Under the pieces are notes generated by a model that was given only the letters and a program-made list of their open reading frames with translations, ran no database searches and was not told where the DNA came from. The translations under genes and the position numbers were made by a program. From the NCBI RefSeq assembly GCF_003100395.1, contig NZ_CP029210.1:2542001-2606000 (forward strand): a stretch of DNA of 64,000 nt, written 5' to 3'. Positions 1 to 8,272 of this stretch are shown here, piece by piece (position 1 is the first letter of the stretch; every line of letters begins with the position of its first letter). The DNA comes from Aquabacterium olei (GTDB lineage: Bacteria > Pseudomonadota > Gammaproteobacteria > Burkholderiales > Burkholderiaceae_C).

Positions 1-192
1 GCGGCACGCCCCGAGGTGGTCGTCTTCGGGTCGGGCACCACGCTTCGTTTTCCGCCGCCTGCGGTGCTGCGCGAACTCATGGGCGCACGCATCGGGGTCG
101 AGTCCATGGACACGGCCGCCGCGTGCCGCACGTTCAACATCCTGGTCGGCGAAGGCCGGCAGGTGTGGGCGGCCCTGCTGATCGGGCGCTGA
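1..192 (+). CDS. Mth938-like domain protein, C-terminal part (cut by window edge)
   Basis: The first 63 codons are open in frame 1 and stop with TGA at 190-192. The peptide has the end of an Mth938/Xcc1710-like (DUF498) domain: a VVVFGSG strand-turn, then LRFPPP, then a segment around GVESMDTAAACRTFNIL, and a short strand ending in LIGR. These small single-domain proteins (about 120-130 aa) are widespread in proteobacteria and related to mitochondrial NDUFAF3, but their bacterial role is not settled. The 5' half and start lie outside the window. Family call is by pattern memory only. Confidence 0.75.
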   Translation, partial: AARPEVVVFGSGTTLRFPPPAVLRELMGARIGVESMDTAAACRTFNILVGEGRQVWAALLIGR

Positions 193-225
193 AGTCGCGT
201 CTTCGCGCCTCAGCGACCCGAGTCT

Positions 226-245
226 GATCCTCCCTCAGGGGGATC
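226..245. terminator. 8-bp GC-rich hairpin after the Mth938 gene
   Basis: GATCCTCC pairs with GGGGGATC around a 4-nt loop, 34 bases after the stop codon. There is no T-tract on either strand, so it could be a processed 3' end or a pause site rather than a proper intrinsic terminator. Confidence 0.3.
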
Positions 246-280
246 CAGCCACACCTCGGGGGGTGTCGGCAGAAGCACTT

Positions 281-286
281 TATAAT
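281..286 (+). promoter_or_regulatory. Perfect -10 box upstream of the peroxiredoxin gene
   Basis: TATAAT lies 38 bases before the bcp start codon, predicting transcription from about 293 and a 5' leader of about 30 nt. The expected -35 position is only a G-run, so the promoter may depend on an activator or be intrinsically weak. Confidence 0.5.
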
Positions 287-323
287 CTGAGGCTATTCAA
301 TCAGGCTGCTGATTCACCAAGAC

Positions 324-803
324 ATGACACCCGCCCTGAACAAACCGTTGCCGGAATTCGAAGCAGTTGCCACTGGGGGCGTGAAGTTCACTCCTCAGGG
401 TTACATCGGTCAGACTGTGGTGCTGTACTTCTACCCGAAGGACCACACCCCTGGCTGCACCACCGAAGCCATGCAGTTCCGCGACAAGCACAAGGAATTC
501 GTGAAGGCCGGGGCCGTGGTGTTCGGCGTTTCACGCGACAACCTGGCCTCGCACGACAAGTTCAAGTCCAACCTCGAACTGCCGTACGAGCTGATTGCCG
601 ACACCGAAGAGAAGCTCTGCCACATGTTCGGCGTGGTCAAGAACAAGATCATGTACGGCAAGAAGGTCAAGGGCATCGAGCGCTCCACGTTCCTGATCGG
701 CCCGGACGGCGTGCTGCGCGAAGAGTGGCGCGGCATCAAGGTGGCCGGCCACGTGGACGACGTCCTGAAGGCCGTTCAGAGCCTGAAACAAGAGGCCGCT
801 TGA
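324..803 (+). CDS. bcp: Thioredoxin-dependent thiol peroxidase, Bcp/PrxQ family
   Basis: This 159-aa cytoplasmic peroxiredoxin reduces H2O2 and organic hydroperoxides using a peroxidatic cysteine. The signature DHTPGCTTE places that cysteine at Cys45 with the conserved Thr42 and Pro43 before it, and Arg at about 117-120 completes the pocket. E. coli Bcp has its resolving cysteine at position 50; here that residue is Met, so the CX4C pair is missing. Cys99 in KLCHMFG is kept, as in E. coli. The enzyme may therefore work as a 1-Cys type or use Cys99. Length is typical. It is a single gene followed by an intrinsic terminator at 874-904. No strong Shine-Dalgarno is visible before the ATG, but the protein starts right at the domain. 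Confidence 0.93.
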   Translation: MTPALNKPLPEFEAVATGGVKFTPQGYIGQTVVLYFYPKDHTPGCTTEAMQFRDKHKEFVKAGAVVFGVSRDNLASHDKFKSNLELPYELIADTEEKLCHMFGVVKNKIMYGKKVKGIERSTFLIGPDGVLREEWRGIKVAGHVDDVLKAVQSLKQEAA

Positions 804-873
804 GCCGGATCTGTGGTGTGCACGCCAGACTTCGCGGTAAAGAAGCGTAAACGAGGCGGCTCACCATCACAGC

Positions 874-904
874 AAGGGCGTCCCCGAGGCGCCCTTTGTT
901 TTGC
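874..904 (+). terminator. Intrinsic terminator after bcp
   Basis: AAGGGCG (874-880) pairs with CGCCCTT (890-896) around a 9-nt loop and is followed by a T-rich run TTGTTTT. It isolates the peroxiredoxin transcript from phoH. Confidence 0.75.
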
Positions 905-998
905 CCGCCTGCGACTGTCCAGGATGACACGTTTGTGACCTGTCGGGGGCGGCTGTCACGCCGCCGCCACGCCGGGGGCTCACGCCCGGGATACCGCG

Positions 999-1027
999 CT
1001 GGCGGGCGGGCACGGTGTGTGCATAAT
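999..1027 (+). promoter_or_regulatory. Candidate promoter of the phoH leader
   Basis: CTGGCG (999-1004) and CATAAT (1022-1027) are separated by exactly 17 bases. Transcription from about 1034 would give a leader of about 140 nt before phoH, with the terminator hairpin at 1117-1149 inside it. Confidence 0.4.
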
Positions 1028-1116
1028 CGATCGCATGCCCCTGCGCATTGACTGTTTCCCCGCCGACGTCCGACCTGCCTGGCATCGCCCCTGCGATCAT
1101 CAGGTCGACCCGAACG

Positions 1117-1149
1117 AGGCCGCACACCGCCCTGTGCGGCCTTTTTGTT
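1117..1149 (+). terminator. Intrinsic terminator inside the phoH leader (possible attenuator)
   Basis: AGGCCGCAC (1117-1125) pairs perfectly with GTGCGGCCT (1134-1142), with an 8-nt loop, and is followed by CTTTTTGTTT. It lies only 25 bases before the chosen phoH start and about 85 nt after the candidate start of transcription. It could release a short RNA, attenuate phoH, or end a transcript that starts upstream of it while phoH has another promoter. Confidence 0.7.
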
Positions 1150-1173
1150 TGCCCCAACCCGACGGACTTCACC

Positions 1174-2943
1174 ATGCCTCTGCCCAAGCCGCCCACCAAA
1201 CGCGCTGACATGCTGACCGAGGAGGACTACGCCTCGCAGCCCAAACCGGCCAAGGCAAGCCGCTCGAAAGCCGGCACCCGTACCACCGACGCGGCGCCCC
1301 CGGCCCTGCCCGAGGTCGCGTCGCCCGCCGCCCCGGTGCTGGAGCTGGTCAAGCCGCAAGGCCACACTGCCCGCAACACGGCGCCGGTGCAGCGCACGCC
1401 CGTCGTGGCGGCGCCGCGCACGGCCCCGATCGTGGCCGACAAGGTCAATGCGCCGGCTGCGCCCACGCCCGAACCATCCAGCGCCAGCAAGGCGCGCACC
1501 GCCGCGACCACCGGGGGCAGCCGCCGCCGCAAGGTGGACGACGGCCCGGCCAAGCTGTTCGTGCTGGACACGAACGTGCTGCTGCACGACCCGATGTCGC
1601 TGTTCCGTTTCGAAGAACACGACATCTACCTGCCCATGATCACGCTGGAAGAGCTGGACGGGCACAAGAAGGGCATGACCGAGGTGGCGCGCAACGCCCG
1701 TCAGGTCAGCCGGGATCTGGACGCGCTGGCCGCCGACATGAGCAACCGCCAGCAGGTGGCGCCCGACTCGGGCATCACACTGGCCAAGACCGGCCACGTC
1801 GAAGCCAAGGGCAAGCTGTACTTCCAGACCACGGGCATGGCGATCGAGCTGCCCATGGGGCTGCCCCAGGGCAAGGCCGACAACCAGATCCTGGGGGTGG
1901 TGCAGGCGCTGCGCAACGAGCACCCGGGCCGCGAAGTGGTGCTGGTGTCGAAAGACATCAACATGCGCATCAAGGCCCGCGCGCTGGGCCTGCCCGCCGA
2001 GGACTATTTCAACGACAAGACGCTGGAAGACGGCGACCTGCTCTACACCGGCGTGCTGCCGCTGCCCGGCGACTTCTGGGAGCGCCACGCCAAGGGCATG
2101 GAAAGCTGGCAGCAAGGTGGCATCACCTACTACCGGATCACCGGGCCCATGGTGCCGTCGCTGTTGATCAACCAGTTCGTGTACTACGAGAGCCCGGGCG
2201 CCGCGCCCTGGTACGGCAAGGTCACCGAGATCACCGGCAAGTCGGCCGTGCTGCGCACGCTGAAGGACTACACGAACCAGAAGCACTCTGTGTGGGGCGT
2301 GTCGGCACGCAACCGCGAGCAGAACTTCGCGCTGAACCTGCTGATGGACCCCGACTGCGACTTCGTGACGCTGACGGGCTCGGCCGGCACCGGCAAGACA
2401 CTGATGACGCTGGCCTCGGCGCTGAGCCAGGTGCTCGACGAGCGCCGCTACACCGAGATCATCGTCACCCGCGTGACCGTGCCGGTGGGCGAGGACATCG
2501 GCTTCCTGCCGGGCACGGAAGAAGAGAAGATGTCGCCGTGGATGGGCGCGCTGGACGACAACCTGGAAGTGCTGGCCCGCGGCGACAGCAGTGCCGGTGA
2601 ATGGGGGCGTGCGGCCACCAACGAACTGGTGCGCAGCAAGATCAAGATCAAGAGCATGAACTTCATGCGGGGTCGCACCTTCCTGAACAAGTTCCTGATC
2701 ATCGACGAGGCGCAGAACCTCACGCCCAAGCAGATGAAGACGCTGATCACGCGAGCAGGTCCGGGCACCAAGATCGTCTGCCTGGGGAACCTAGCGCAGA
2801 TCGACACGCCTTATCTGACCGAGGGCTCGTCGGGCCTGACCTACGCGGTCGACAAGTTCAAGGGCTGGCCGCACAGCGGGCACGTGACGCTGGCGCGGGG
2901 CGAGCGTTCGCGCCTGGCCGACTTCGCTTCGGAAGTGCTCTGA
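1174..2943 (+). CDS. PhoH family protein with N-terminal PIN domain
   Basis: A 589-aa cytoplasmic PIN-PhoH (PhoH2-like) protein, a class linked to RNA unwinding and cleavage. Residues 1-125 are a low-complexity Lys/Ala/Pro-rich leader. A PIN nuclease domain begins at about 127 with FVLDTNVLL (acidic Asp132) and further acidic residues in LEELDGHKKG. The PhoH ATPase follows, with Walker A GSAGTGKT (Lys408) and Walker B LIIDEAQN (Asp511, Glu512). I start at the ATG at 1174. An in-frame ATG at 1048 would run translation through the terminator hairpin and adds unrelated sequence. MLTEED at 1210 is an alternative start. The gene is monocistronic, closed by a terminator at 2971-2999. Confidence 0.93.
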   Translation: MPLPKPPTKRADMLTEEDYASQPKPAKASRSKAGTRTTDAAPPALPEVASPAAPVLELVKPQGHTARNTAPVQRTPVVAAPRTAPIVADKVNAPAAPTPEPSSASKARTAATTGGSRRRKVDDGPAKLFVLDTNVLLHDPMSLFRFEEHDIYLPMITLEELDGHKKGMTEVARNARQVSRDLDALAADMSNRQQVAPDSGITLAKTGHVEAKGKLYFQTTGMAIELPMGLPQGKADNQILGVVQALRNEHPGREVVLVSKDINMRIKARALGLPAEDYFNDKTLEDGDLLYTGVLPLPGDFWERHAKGMESWQQGGITYYRITGPMVPSLLINQFVYYESPGAAPWYGKVTEITGKSAVLRTLKDYTNQKHSVWGVSARNREQNFALNLLMDPDCDFVTLTGSAGTGKTLMTLASALSQVLDERRYTEIIVTRVTVPVGEDIGFLPGTEEEKMSPWMGALDDNLEVLARGDSSAGEWGRAATNELVRSKIKIKSMNFMRGRTFLNKFLIIDEAQNLTPKQMKTLITRAGPGTKIVCLGNLAQIDTPYLTEGSSGLTYAVDKFKGWPHSGHVTLARGERSRLADFASEVL

Positions 2944-2970
2944 CGCACGATCGGCACCACGCCACACAGA

Positions 2971-2999
2971 AAGCCGAGGCACCGTCCTCGGCTTTTTTT
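2971..2999 (+). terminator. Intrinsic terminator after phoH
   Basis: AAGCCGAGG pairs with CCTCGGCTT around a short loop, followed by seven T residues. This is a clear rho-independent terminator 28 bases after the phoH stop. Confidence 0.88.
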
Positions 3000-3040
3000 C
3001 GTCTGCCATGGCCAAGCCGGGGCGGTTTTCCCTAGGATGC

Positions 3041-3562
3041 ATGTCTGTGTCTGCCTCGCCCCCGCCCGTCATCCGCCCCCTGCTGCATGCCGACCTGCCC
3101 GGCGTGCTGGACATCCAGGCCGCCTGCTATGGCGAAGGCTTCGTCGAGCCGGTAGACGCCTTTGCCAACAAGCTGCGCCAGGCGCCCGACACGTGCTGGG
3201 GGGTCGATCATCGCGGCCAGCTGAGGGCGTATCTCTTTTGCCTGCCCGTCACGCCGCACAACCTGCCGGCGTTGCACGCGACCGCATGGCAACGGCCCGC
3301 GGAGCCCGGCTGGCTGTATCTGCACGACATGGCGGTGCACCCCGAAGCCCGTGCGCTGGGGCTGGCCAGCCGCCTTCTGGACGCGGCGCGGCAACAGGCC
3401 CACGCGCTGGGCTGCGACGCCATGGTGCTGGTGGCCGTGCAGGGCTCGGTGCCTTACTGGGCGCGGCACGGCTTCTCGGTGGTGGAGGCCGAGGGCCCGC
3501 TTGCCGACAAGCTCCGCAGCTTCGGAGATGAAGCGTGTTTCATGCAGCAGAACCTGCGTTGA
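3041..3562 (+). CDS. GNAT family N-acetyltransferase
   Basis: A 173-aa single-domain acetyltransferase that should transfer an acyl group from acetyl-CoA to an amine; the substrate cannot be read from the sequence. The fold is recognisable from IRPLLHADLPGVLDIQ at the N-terminus, the strand LYLHDMAVHPEARALGLASRLL containing the acetyl-CoA loop (about residues 93-113), and VPYWARHGF near the end, a typical GNAT C-terminal motif. I start at the ATG at 3041 because AGGA lies just upstream. The ATG at 3008 sits in the tail of the preceding terminator. It stands alone between phoH and the TetR-led operon. Confidence 0.87.
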   Translation: MSVSASPPPVIRPLLHADLPGVLDIQAACYGEGFVEPVDAFANKLRQAPDTCWGVDHRGQLRAYLFCLPVTPHNLPALHATAWQRPAEPGWLYLHDMAVHPEARALGLASRLLDAARQQAHALGCDAMVLVAVQGSVPYWARHGFSVVEAEGPLADKLRSFGDEACFMQQNLR

Positions 3563-3615
3563 ACGGAGCCCATCGCATGCCTCGCCGGTGTTTTCGCGGG
3601 GCTTGCGGTGTATCA

Positions 3616-3631
3616 AATCAGTCGATTGATT
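3616..3631 (+). promoter_or_regulatory. Candidate operator for the TetR-family regulator
   Basis: AATCA-N6-TGATT is an inverted repeat 71 bases before the regulator's ATG, set in AT-rich DNA that also holds overlapping GATTGATTGA direct repeats. An interrupted palindrome this close to a TetR-family gene is usually an autoregulatory site. Binding is inferred. Confidence 0.45.
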
Positions 3632-3702
3632 GATTGAGCCCGCGGTGTCATGCTGCGATCTGTTGCCAGGGTTTCCCCTGCACCCAAGCCACAGGATCCG
3701 CG

Positions 3703-4422
3703 ATGACACCCGTCACCTTCCAGACGCCTGCCAGCCACACGCACGCCCCCCTGCCTGAATCCTCACGCGGCGCCCTCGCCCGCGACCGCATGCTGATGGC
3801 CGCCCTTGATCTGTTCGGCCGCCACGGCTTCGAAGCAACCACCACGCGCATGGTGGCCCAGCAGGCCGGCATGAACCTGGGCGCCATCCCGTACTACTTC
3901 GGCTCGAAGGACGATCTGTACGGGCAGGCGGCTGCCTGGCTGGCTGACTACATTTCCGACCGCATGCGCGAGCCGCTCGCCCACTTGCAGGCCGCTTGCG
4001 AAGAGGAAACCGACCCGATCGCGCTGGTGGACCACCTGGTGCAATTCATGCAGGCGCATGCACGGTCGCTGCTGGCCGATGCGGCGCCGGCCAGCTGGAT
4101 CCAGTTCTACATGCGTGCTCAGACCGAATGCGATGCCGCCTTCGAGCGGCTGTTCGAACAGGTGATCTCGCCCAGCCACGACACCGTGTGTGGCGTGCTG
4201 GCTCGGGTCATGCACCTGCCGGCGGACCACCCGCGCACGCGGGCACTGGCCTACCTCGCCTTTCACCAGTCGGTGTGCTTCCGCCTCACCGGCGATGTGC
4301 TGCTGCGGCGGCTGGGTTGGGACGGTTTCACCCCGCCACGCATCGAGATGCTGCTGGAGACCATCGGCACGGCACTGCGCGACCAACTGCTGGGCGCCGC
4401 CCGCCGGGGAGCCCAGGCATGA
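3703..4422 (+). CDS. TetR/AcrR family transcriptional regulator (CerR-like C-terminal domain)
   Basis: A 239-aa repressor. Residues 20-75 form the helix-turn-helix: RDRMLMAALDLFGRHGFEATTTRMVAQQAG, then NLGAIPYYFGSKDDLY, the classic TetR recognition helix and following turn. The C-terminal half resembles the DUF1956 ligand-binding domain of CerR-type regulators, with FMQAHARSLL and YLAFHQSVCFRL. It is the first gene of the efflux operon and overlaps the next start by the sequence ATGA. It probably represses its own promoter and hence the exporter. The ATG at 3703 is preceded by ACAGGA; an in-frame ATG at 3634 would precede the domain by an unneeded extension and overlap the operator. Confidence 0.9.
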   Translation: MTPVTFQTPASHTHAPLPESSRGALARDRMLMAALDLFGRHGFEATTTRMVAQQAGMNLGAIPYYFGSKDDLYGQAAAWLADYISDRMREPLAHLQAACEEETDPIALVDHLVQFMQAHARSLLADAAPASWIQFYMRAQTECDAAFERLFEQVISPSHDTVCGVLARVMHLPADHPRTRALAYLAFHQSVCFRLTGDVLLRRLGWDGFTPPRIEMLLETIGTALRDQLLGAARRGAQA

Positions 4423-5453
4423 AGCGCCCCGTGATCACCACCATGGTGCTGGTCTGCGCAGCGGCAGCCGCCGGCGCCGCGGGCTACTGGTACGTGGCCC
4501 ACCGCGACGATCTGCCGGCCGGCATTGCACGCAGCAACGGCCGCCTGGAAGTCGAGCGGATCGAGGTGGCGGCCAAGTACCCGGGGCGCATCGTCGACCT
4601 GCCAGTGCGTGAGGGCGACGTCGTGCGCGCGGGCGATCTGATCGCGCGACAGGACAGCAGCGAGCTGCAGGCGCAACGGGCCGCCGTGGAGGCCGCCCGG
4701 GAACGGGCCACCAATGCCATGGCCCGCGCCAGGGCCGAAACCGCCGTGCGCCAGGTACAGGCCCGGCTGGCGCAGCTGGAGCTCGACCACACCGCCACGC
4801 TGCGCCGCGATGAGCTGGTGTCGGTGGCCGAGGTCGACCGCCGCACCGCCCAGCGTGACGGCGAGCGCGCGGGGGTGATGGTGGCCACCGCGGCCATCGG
4901 TGAGGCCACCGCCGCCCGTGCCGAGGCCGACGCGCAGATCCGCCGCATCGACGTGGCGATTGCCGACATGAGCCTGCGCGCGCCGGTGGACGGCCGCATC
5001 GAGTACCGCGTGGTCGAGCCAGGCTCGGTCATCCCTTCCGGCGGACGCGTGGCCACGCTGCTGGACACCAGCCAGGTCCACATGACCGTGTTCCTGCCGA
5101 CGTCGGTGGCGGGTCGCTTGAAGGTGGGCGATGAGGCCCGGCTTCAGCTGGACGCAGCGCCCGACTACACGCTGCCCGCGCACGTGACCTTCGTGGCCGC
5201 CGAAGCGCAGTTCACGCCGAAGTATGTCGAGACCGCGACCGAGCGCGACAAGCTGGTCTACCGCGTGAAGCTGGCCGTGCCGCGCGCGCTGGCGCAGCAG
5301 CACGCCGGCTTTGTGAAGGCCGGGTTGACGGGCTATGCCTATGTGCGCACGGACGCGCGGGTGGCCTGGCCGGCCCCACTGGCCGTCAAGCTGCCCGGTG
5401 TGGCGCCGGCGGCCGCGCCGGCGGCCGCGCCGGCCTCGGCGTCTGCCCACTGA
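4419..5453 (+). CDS. HlyD family periplasmic adaptor subunit (YhiI/YbhG-like)
   Basis: A 344-aa membrane fusion protein that should bridge the inner-membrane ABC transporter and the outer-membrane factor encoded at the operon's end. It has an N-terminal signal anchor (residues 5-28, rich in Ala and Val), a first biotinyl-lipoyl half (VEVAAKYPGRIVDLPVREGDVV style, about 50-75), a long alpha-helical hairpin rich in Ala, Arg and Gln (about 80-185), the second lipoyl half at LRAPVDGRIEYRVVEPGS (about 187-207), and a beta-barrel. The extreme C-terminus is a low-complexity APAAAPAAAPAS tail. The ATG overlaps the TetR stop codon, implying translational coupling. It fits the E. coli yhiI-rbbA-yhhJ gene order. 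Confidence 0.9.
   Translation: MKRPVITTMVLVCAAAAAGAAGYWYVAHRDDLPAGIARSNGRLEVERIEVAAKYPGRIVDLPVREGDVVRAGDLIARQDSSELQAQRAAVEAARERATNAMARARAETAVRQVQARLAQLELDHTATLRRDELVSVAEVDRRTAQRDGERAGVMVATAAIGEATAARAEADAQIRRIDVAIADMSLRAPVDGRIEYRVVEPGSVIPSGGRVATLLDTSQVHMTVFLPTSVAGRLKVGDEARLQLDAAPDYTLPAHVTFVAAEAQFTPKYVETATERDKLVYRVKLAVPRALAQQHAGFVKAGLTGYAYVRTDARVAWPAPLAVKLPGVAPAAAPAAAPASASAH
5403..5438 (+). repeat. 12-bp tandem repeat in the 3' end of the adaptor gene
   Basis: GCGCCGGCGGCC occurs twice perfectly in tandem, followed by a third diverged copy. It encodes the Ala/Pro tail of the HlyD-like protein and could vary in copy number by slippage without shifting the frame. Confidence 0.6.
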
Positions 5454-5466
5454 GCGCACCAGGCCC

Positions 5467-8268
5467 ATGACGGACACCGGCATCCTCCCGAACATGCCGC
5501 CCTCACACGCCCTCGCGGTCGACGTGCAGGGCGTGTCGCATCGCCATGGCGAGACCCTCGCGCTGGATGACGTGAGCCTGCAACTGCCCGCAGGCCGGAC
5601 CATCGGCCTGGTCGGCCCGGATGGCGTGGGCAAGTCGACGCTGCTGTCGCTGATGGCGGGCGTGCGGCGCCTGCAGCAGGGCCAGGTGCAGGTGCTCGGG
5701 CTGGACGTGGCCTGGGCCGCCGACCGGCATCGGCTCGCGCCGCGCGTGGCCTTCATGCCGCAGGGGCTGGGCCGCAACCTGTACCCCACGCTGTCGGTGG
5801 CCGAGAACATCGACTTCTTCGCGCGCCTGTTCGGTCAGGGCGCACACGAGCGGGCCGCCCGCAGCCAGCGCCTGATGGACGCGACCGGCCTGTCGCCCTT
5901 CCGGGACCGCCCGGCCGGCAAGCTGTCGGGCGGCATGAAGCAGAAGCTGGGGCTGTGCTGTGCGCTGGTCCACGACCCGGACCTGCTGATCCTCGATGAG
6001 CCGACCACGGGGGTCGACCCGCTGTCGCGCCGGCAGTTCTGGGCACTGGTCGAAGCCTTGCGCCAGGAACGTCCCGGCATGACGGTAATCGTCGCCACCG
6101 CCTACATGGAAGAAGCCGAGCGCTTCGAGGTGCTGGTGGCCATGGACGCCGGCCGCGTGCTGGTGTGCAAGCCCACGGCCGACGTGCTCGCCACGGCCCC
6201 CCAGGGCACGCTGGAATCGGCCTACATCGCGATGCTGCCACCCGCGCGGCGCGGCAGTGGCGAGCCGCTGGTCATCCCGCCGCGCGCGCCGTCCGACGGG
6301 CCGGCCGCCATCGAGGCCCGCCACCTCACGCGGCGCTTCGGCGACTTCGTGGCGGTCAGCGATGTGAGCTTCCGCATCGAACGGGGCGAGATCTTTGGCT
6401 TCCTCGGCTCGAACGGCTGCGGCAAGACGACAACGATGAAGATGCTGACCGGGTTGCTCGACATCAGCAGTGGCGAGGCGAGCCTGCTGGGCCAGCCGAT
6501 CAACGCCCGGGATCTGGCCACGCGGATGCGCGTGGGCTACATGTCGCAGGCCTTCTCGCTGTATGAAGAGCTGAGCGTGGTGCACAACCTGCGTCTGCAC
6601 GCGCAGCTGTACCGGATGGACAGCGATGCAGCCGACCGCGCGATTGCCCAGGCCCTGACGCAGTTCGAGCTGGCCGACCATGCCGAGGCCATGCCCTCGG
6701 CGCTGCCGCTGGGCATCCGCCAGAGGCTGCAGCTGGCCGCGGCCTGTCTGCACCGGCCCGAGGTGCTGATCCTCGACGAACCGACCTCGGGGGTGGACCC
6801 GGCGGCGCGCGACCTGTTCTGGCGGCATCTGGTGCGGCTGTCGCGCGACGAGCAGGTCACCATCTTCGTGTCCACCCACTTCATGAACGAGGCCGAGCGC
6901 TGCGACCGCATCTCGCTGATGCACCGCGGCACGGTGCTGGCCGTGGGCTCGCCGGAAGACCTGCGCCAGCAGCATGGCGCTCCCACACTGGAAGCCGCCT
7001 TCATCACCTGCCTGGAAGCCGCCGACACCACGGTGCAGGCCGCCCGGGATGCCGCTCAGGCCGACACCCGCTCATCCAGTGAGCCACAGCCGGATACGGC
7101 CACCACAGCGCAAGCGCCCGATGCCGGCCGCGCGGCACGACTCGGCTGGCTGGCCCGCATGTGGGCTTTTGCCCGGCGCGAAGGCATGGAGCTGCGCCGT
7201 GACCGCATCCGCCTGACCTTTGCGCTGCTGGGCCCCATCATCCTGCTGCTGACCGCGGCCTGGGCCATCTCGTTCGACATCGAGCGTGTGGCCTTTGCGG
7301 TGCTGGACCACGATCAGAGCCACGACAGCCGCCAGCTCATCTCGCATTTCGAGGGCTCGCGCTACTTCGTGCAGAAGCCGCCCCTGCACGACATGGCCGA
7401 GATCAGCCCGCGGCTGCAGCGGCGCGACGTGCTGCTCGTGATCGACATTCCGCCCGGCTACGGTCGCGACCTGCTGGCCGGCCGGCAGCCGGAAGTGGGC
7501 TTCTACATCGACGGCGCACAGCCCTTCACCGCCGAGAACATCCGCGGCTATGCGCGCGGCATCCTGCTGGAGCACGCGATGCGCCTGTCGCGCGAGACCC
7601 CGGGCGTGACGCCGGTTGCCCTGCCCGCCGGGTTCGAGCCGCGCTTCGTCTACAACCCGTCGTTCCGCAGCATCTACGCCTTCACGCCCGGCCTGCTGAT
7701 GCTGTGCCTGATCATCATCCCGAGCATGCTGACCGCGCTGGGCGTGGTGCGCGAGAAGGAGATGGGCTCGATCGTGAACCTGTACGCCTCGCCGGCCACG
7801 GTGGCGCAGTTCCTGATCGGCAAGCAACTGCCCTACATCGCGCTGGCCATGCTGAGCTACCTGACGCTGGTGGGCCTGTCCGTCACGCTGCTGCAGGTGC
7901 CGCTCAAGGGCAGCTTCATCGCGCTCAGCCTCGGGGCGCTGTGCTTCGTGTTCGCCGGCACGGCGCTGGGGCTGCTGGTGTCGGCCTTTCTGCGTTCGCA
8001 GGTGGCGGCCACATTCGCCACGGCCATCCTCTGCATGATCCCCTCGGTGAACTTTTCGGGGCTGCTGTACCCGGTGTCGACGCTGGAGGGCAGCGCGCGC
8101 TGGGTGGGGCTGGGTTTTCCGTCGTCGTGGTTCCAGCTGATCAGCCTGGGCACCTTCACCAAGGGCCTGGGGCTGGAGAGCTTCGGGCCGATGTACGCCG
8201 CGCTGCTGGGCTTCGGTGTGCTGTACCTGACCGCCGCGCGGCTGGCCGTGCGCAAGCAGGAGACCTGA
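5467..8268 (+). CDS. rbbA: RbbA-like ABC transporter: two ATPase domains fused to an ABC-2 permease
   Basis: A 933-aa inner-membrane protein with two ABC ATPases in tandem followed by an ABC-2 type membrane domain, the architecture of E. coli RbbA/YhiH (911 aa). The first ATPase has Walker A GPDGVGKST (Lys56), signature LSGGMKQK and Walker B LLILDEPTTGVDP. The second has GSNGCGKTT (Lys320) and VLILDEPTSGVDP, but its signature reads LPLGIRQR instead of LSGGQ, a degenerate motif. The membrane domain starts at about 575 with a first helix near LLGPIILLLTAAWAI, a large extracytoplasmic loop, then five helices from about 740. It pairs with the permease four bases downstream. Substrates are unknown. 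E. coli RbbA was also reported to bind ribosomes, which cannot be judged here. Confidence 0.9.
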   Translation: MTDTGILPNMPPSHALAVDVQGVSHRHGETLALDDVSLQLPAGRTIGLVGPDGVGKSTLLSLMAGVRRLQQGQVQVLGLDVAWAADRHRLAPRVAFMPQGLGRNLYPTLSVAENIDFFARLFGQGAHERAARSQRLMDATGLSPFRDRPAGKLSGGMKQKLGLCCALVHDPDLLILDEPTTGVDPLSRRQFWALVEALRQERPGMTVIVATAYMEEAERFEVLVAMDAGRVLVCKPTADVLATAPQGTLESAYIAMLPPARRGSGEPLVIPPRAPSDGPAAIEARHLTRRFGDFVAVSDVSFRIERGEIFGFLGSNGCGKTTTMKMLTGLLDISSGEASLLGQPINARDLATRMRVGYMSQAFSLYEELSVVHNLRLHAQLYRMDSDAADRAIAQALTQFELADHAEAMPSALPLGIRQRLQLAAACLHRPEVLILDEPTSGVDPAARDLFWRHLVRLSRDEQVTIFVSTHFMNEAERCDRISLMHRGTVLAVGSPEDLRQQHGAPTLEAAFITCLEAADTTVQAARDAAQADTRSSSEPQPDTATTAQAPDAGRAARLGWLARMWAFARREGMELRRDRIRLTFALLGPIILLLTAAWAISFDIERVAFAVLDHDQSHDSRQLISHFEGSRYFVQKPPLHDMAEISPRLQRRDVLLVIDIPPGYGRDLLAGRQPEVGFYIDGAQPFTAENIRGYARGILLEHAMRLSRETPGVTPVALPAGFEPRFVYNPSFRSIYAFTPGLLMLCLIIIPSMLTALGVVREKEMGSIVNLYASPATVAQFLIGKQLPYIALAMLSYLTLVGLSVTLLQVPLKGSFIALSLGALCFVFAGTALGLLVSAFLRSQVAATFATAILCMIPSVNFSGLLYPVSTLEGSARWVGLGFPSSWFQLISLGTFTKGLGLESFGPMYAALLGFGVLYLTAARLAVRKQET

Positions 8269-8272
8269 GGCC

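Noticed and set aside
1048-1173. Longer phoH reading frame starting at an upstream ATG
   Set aside because: It would run through a perfect intrinsic terminator hairpin and has no ribosome-binding site or family similarity. The ATG at 1174 opens the known low-complexity leader.
736-2286. Long minus-strand open frame (about 516 codons) opposite bcp and phoH
   Set aside because: It is a shadow of GC-rich coding sequence: the translation is rich in His, Gly, Arg and Val with no domain, and it crosses the bcp and phoH genes.
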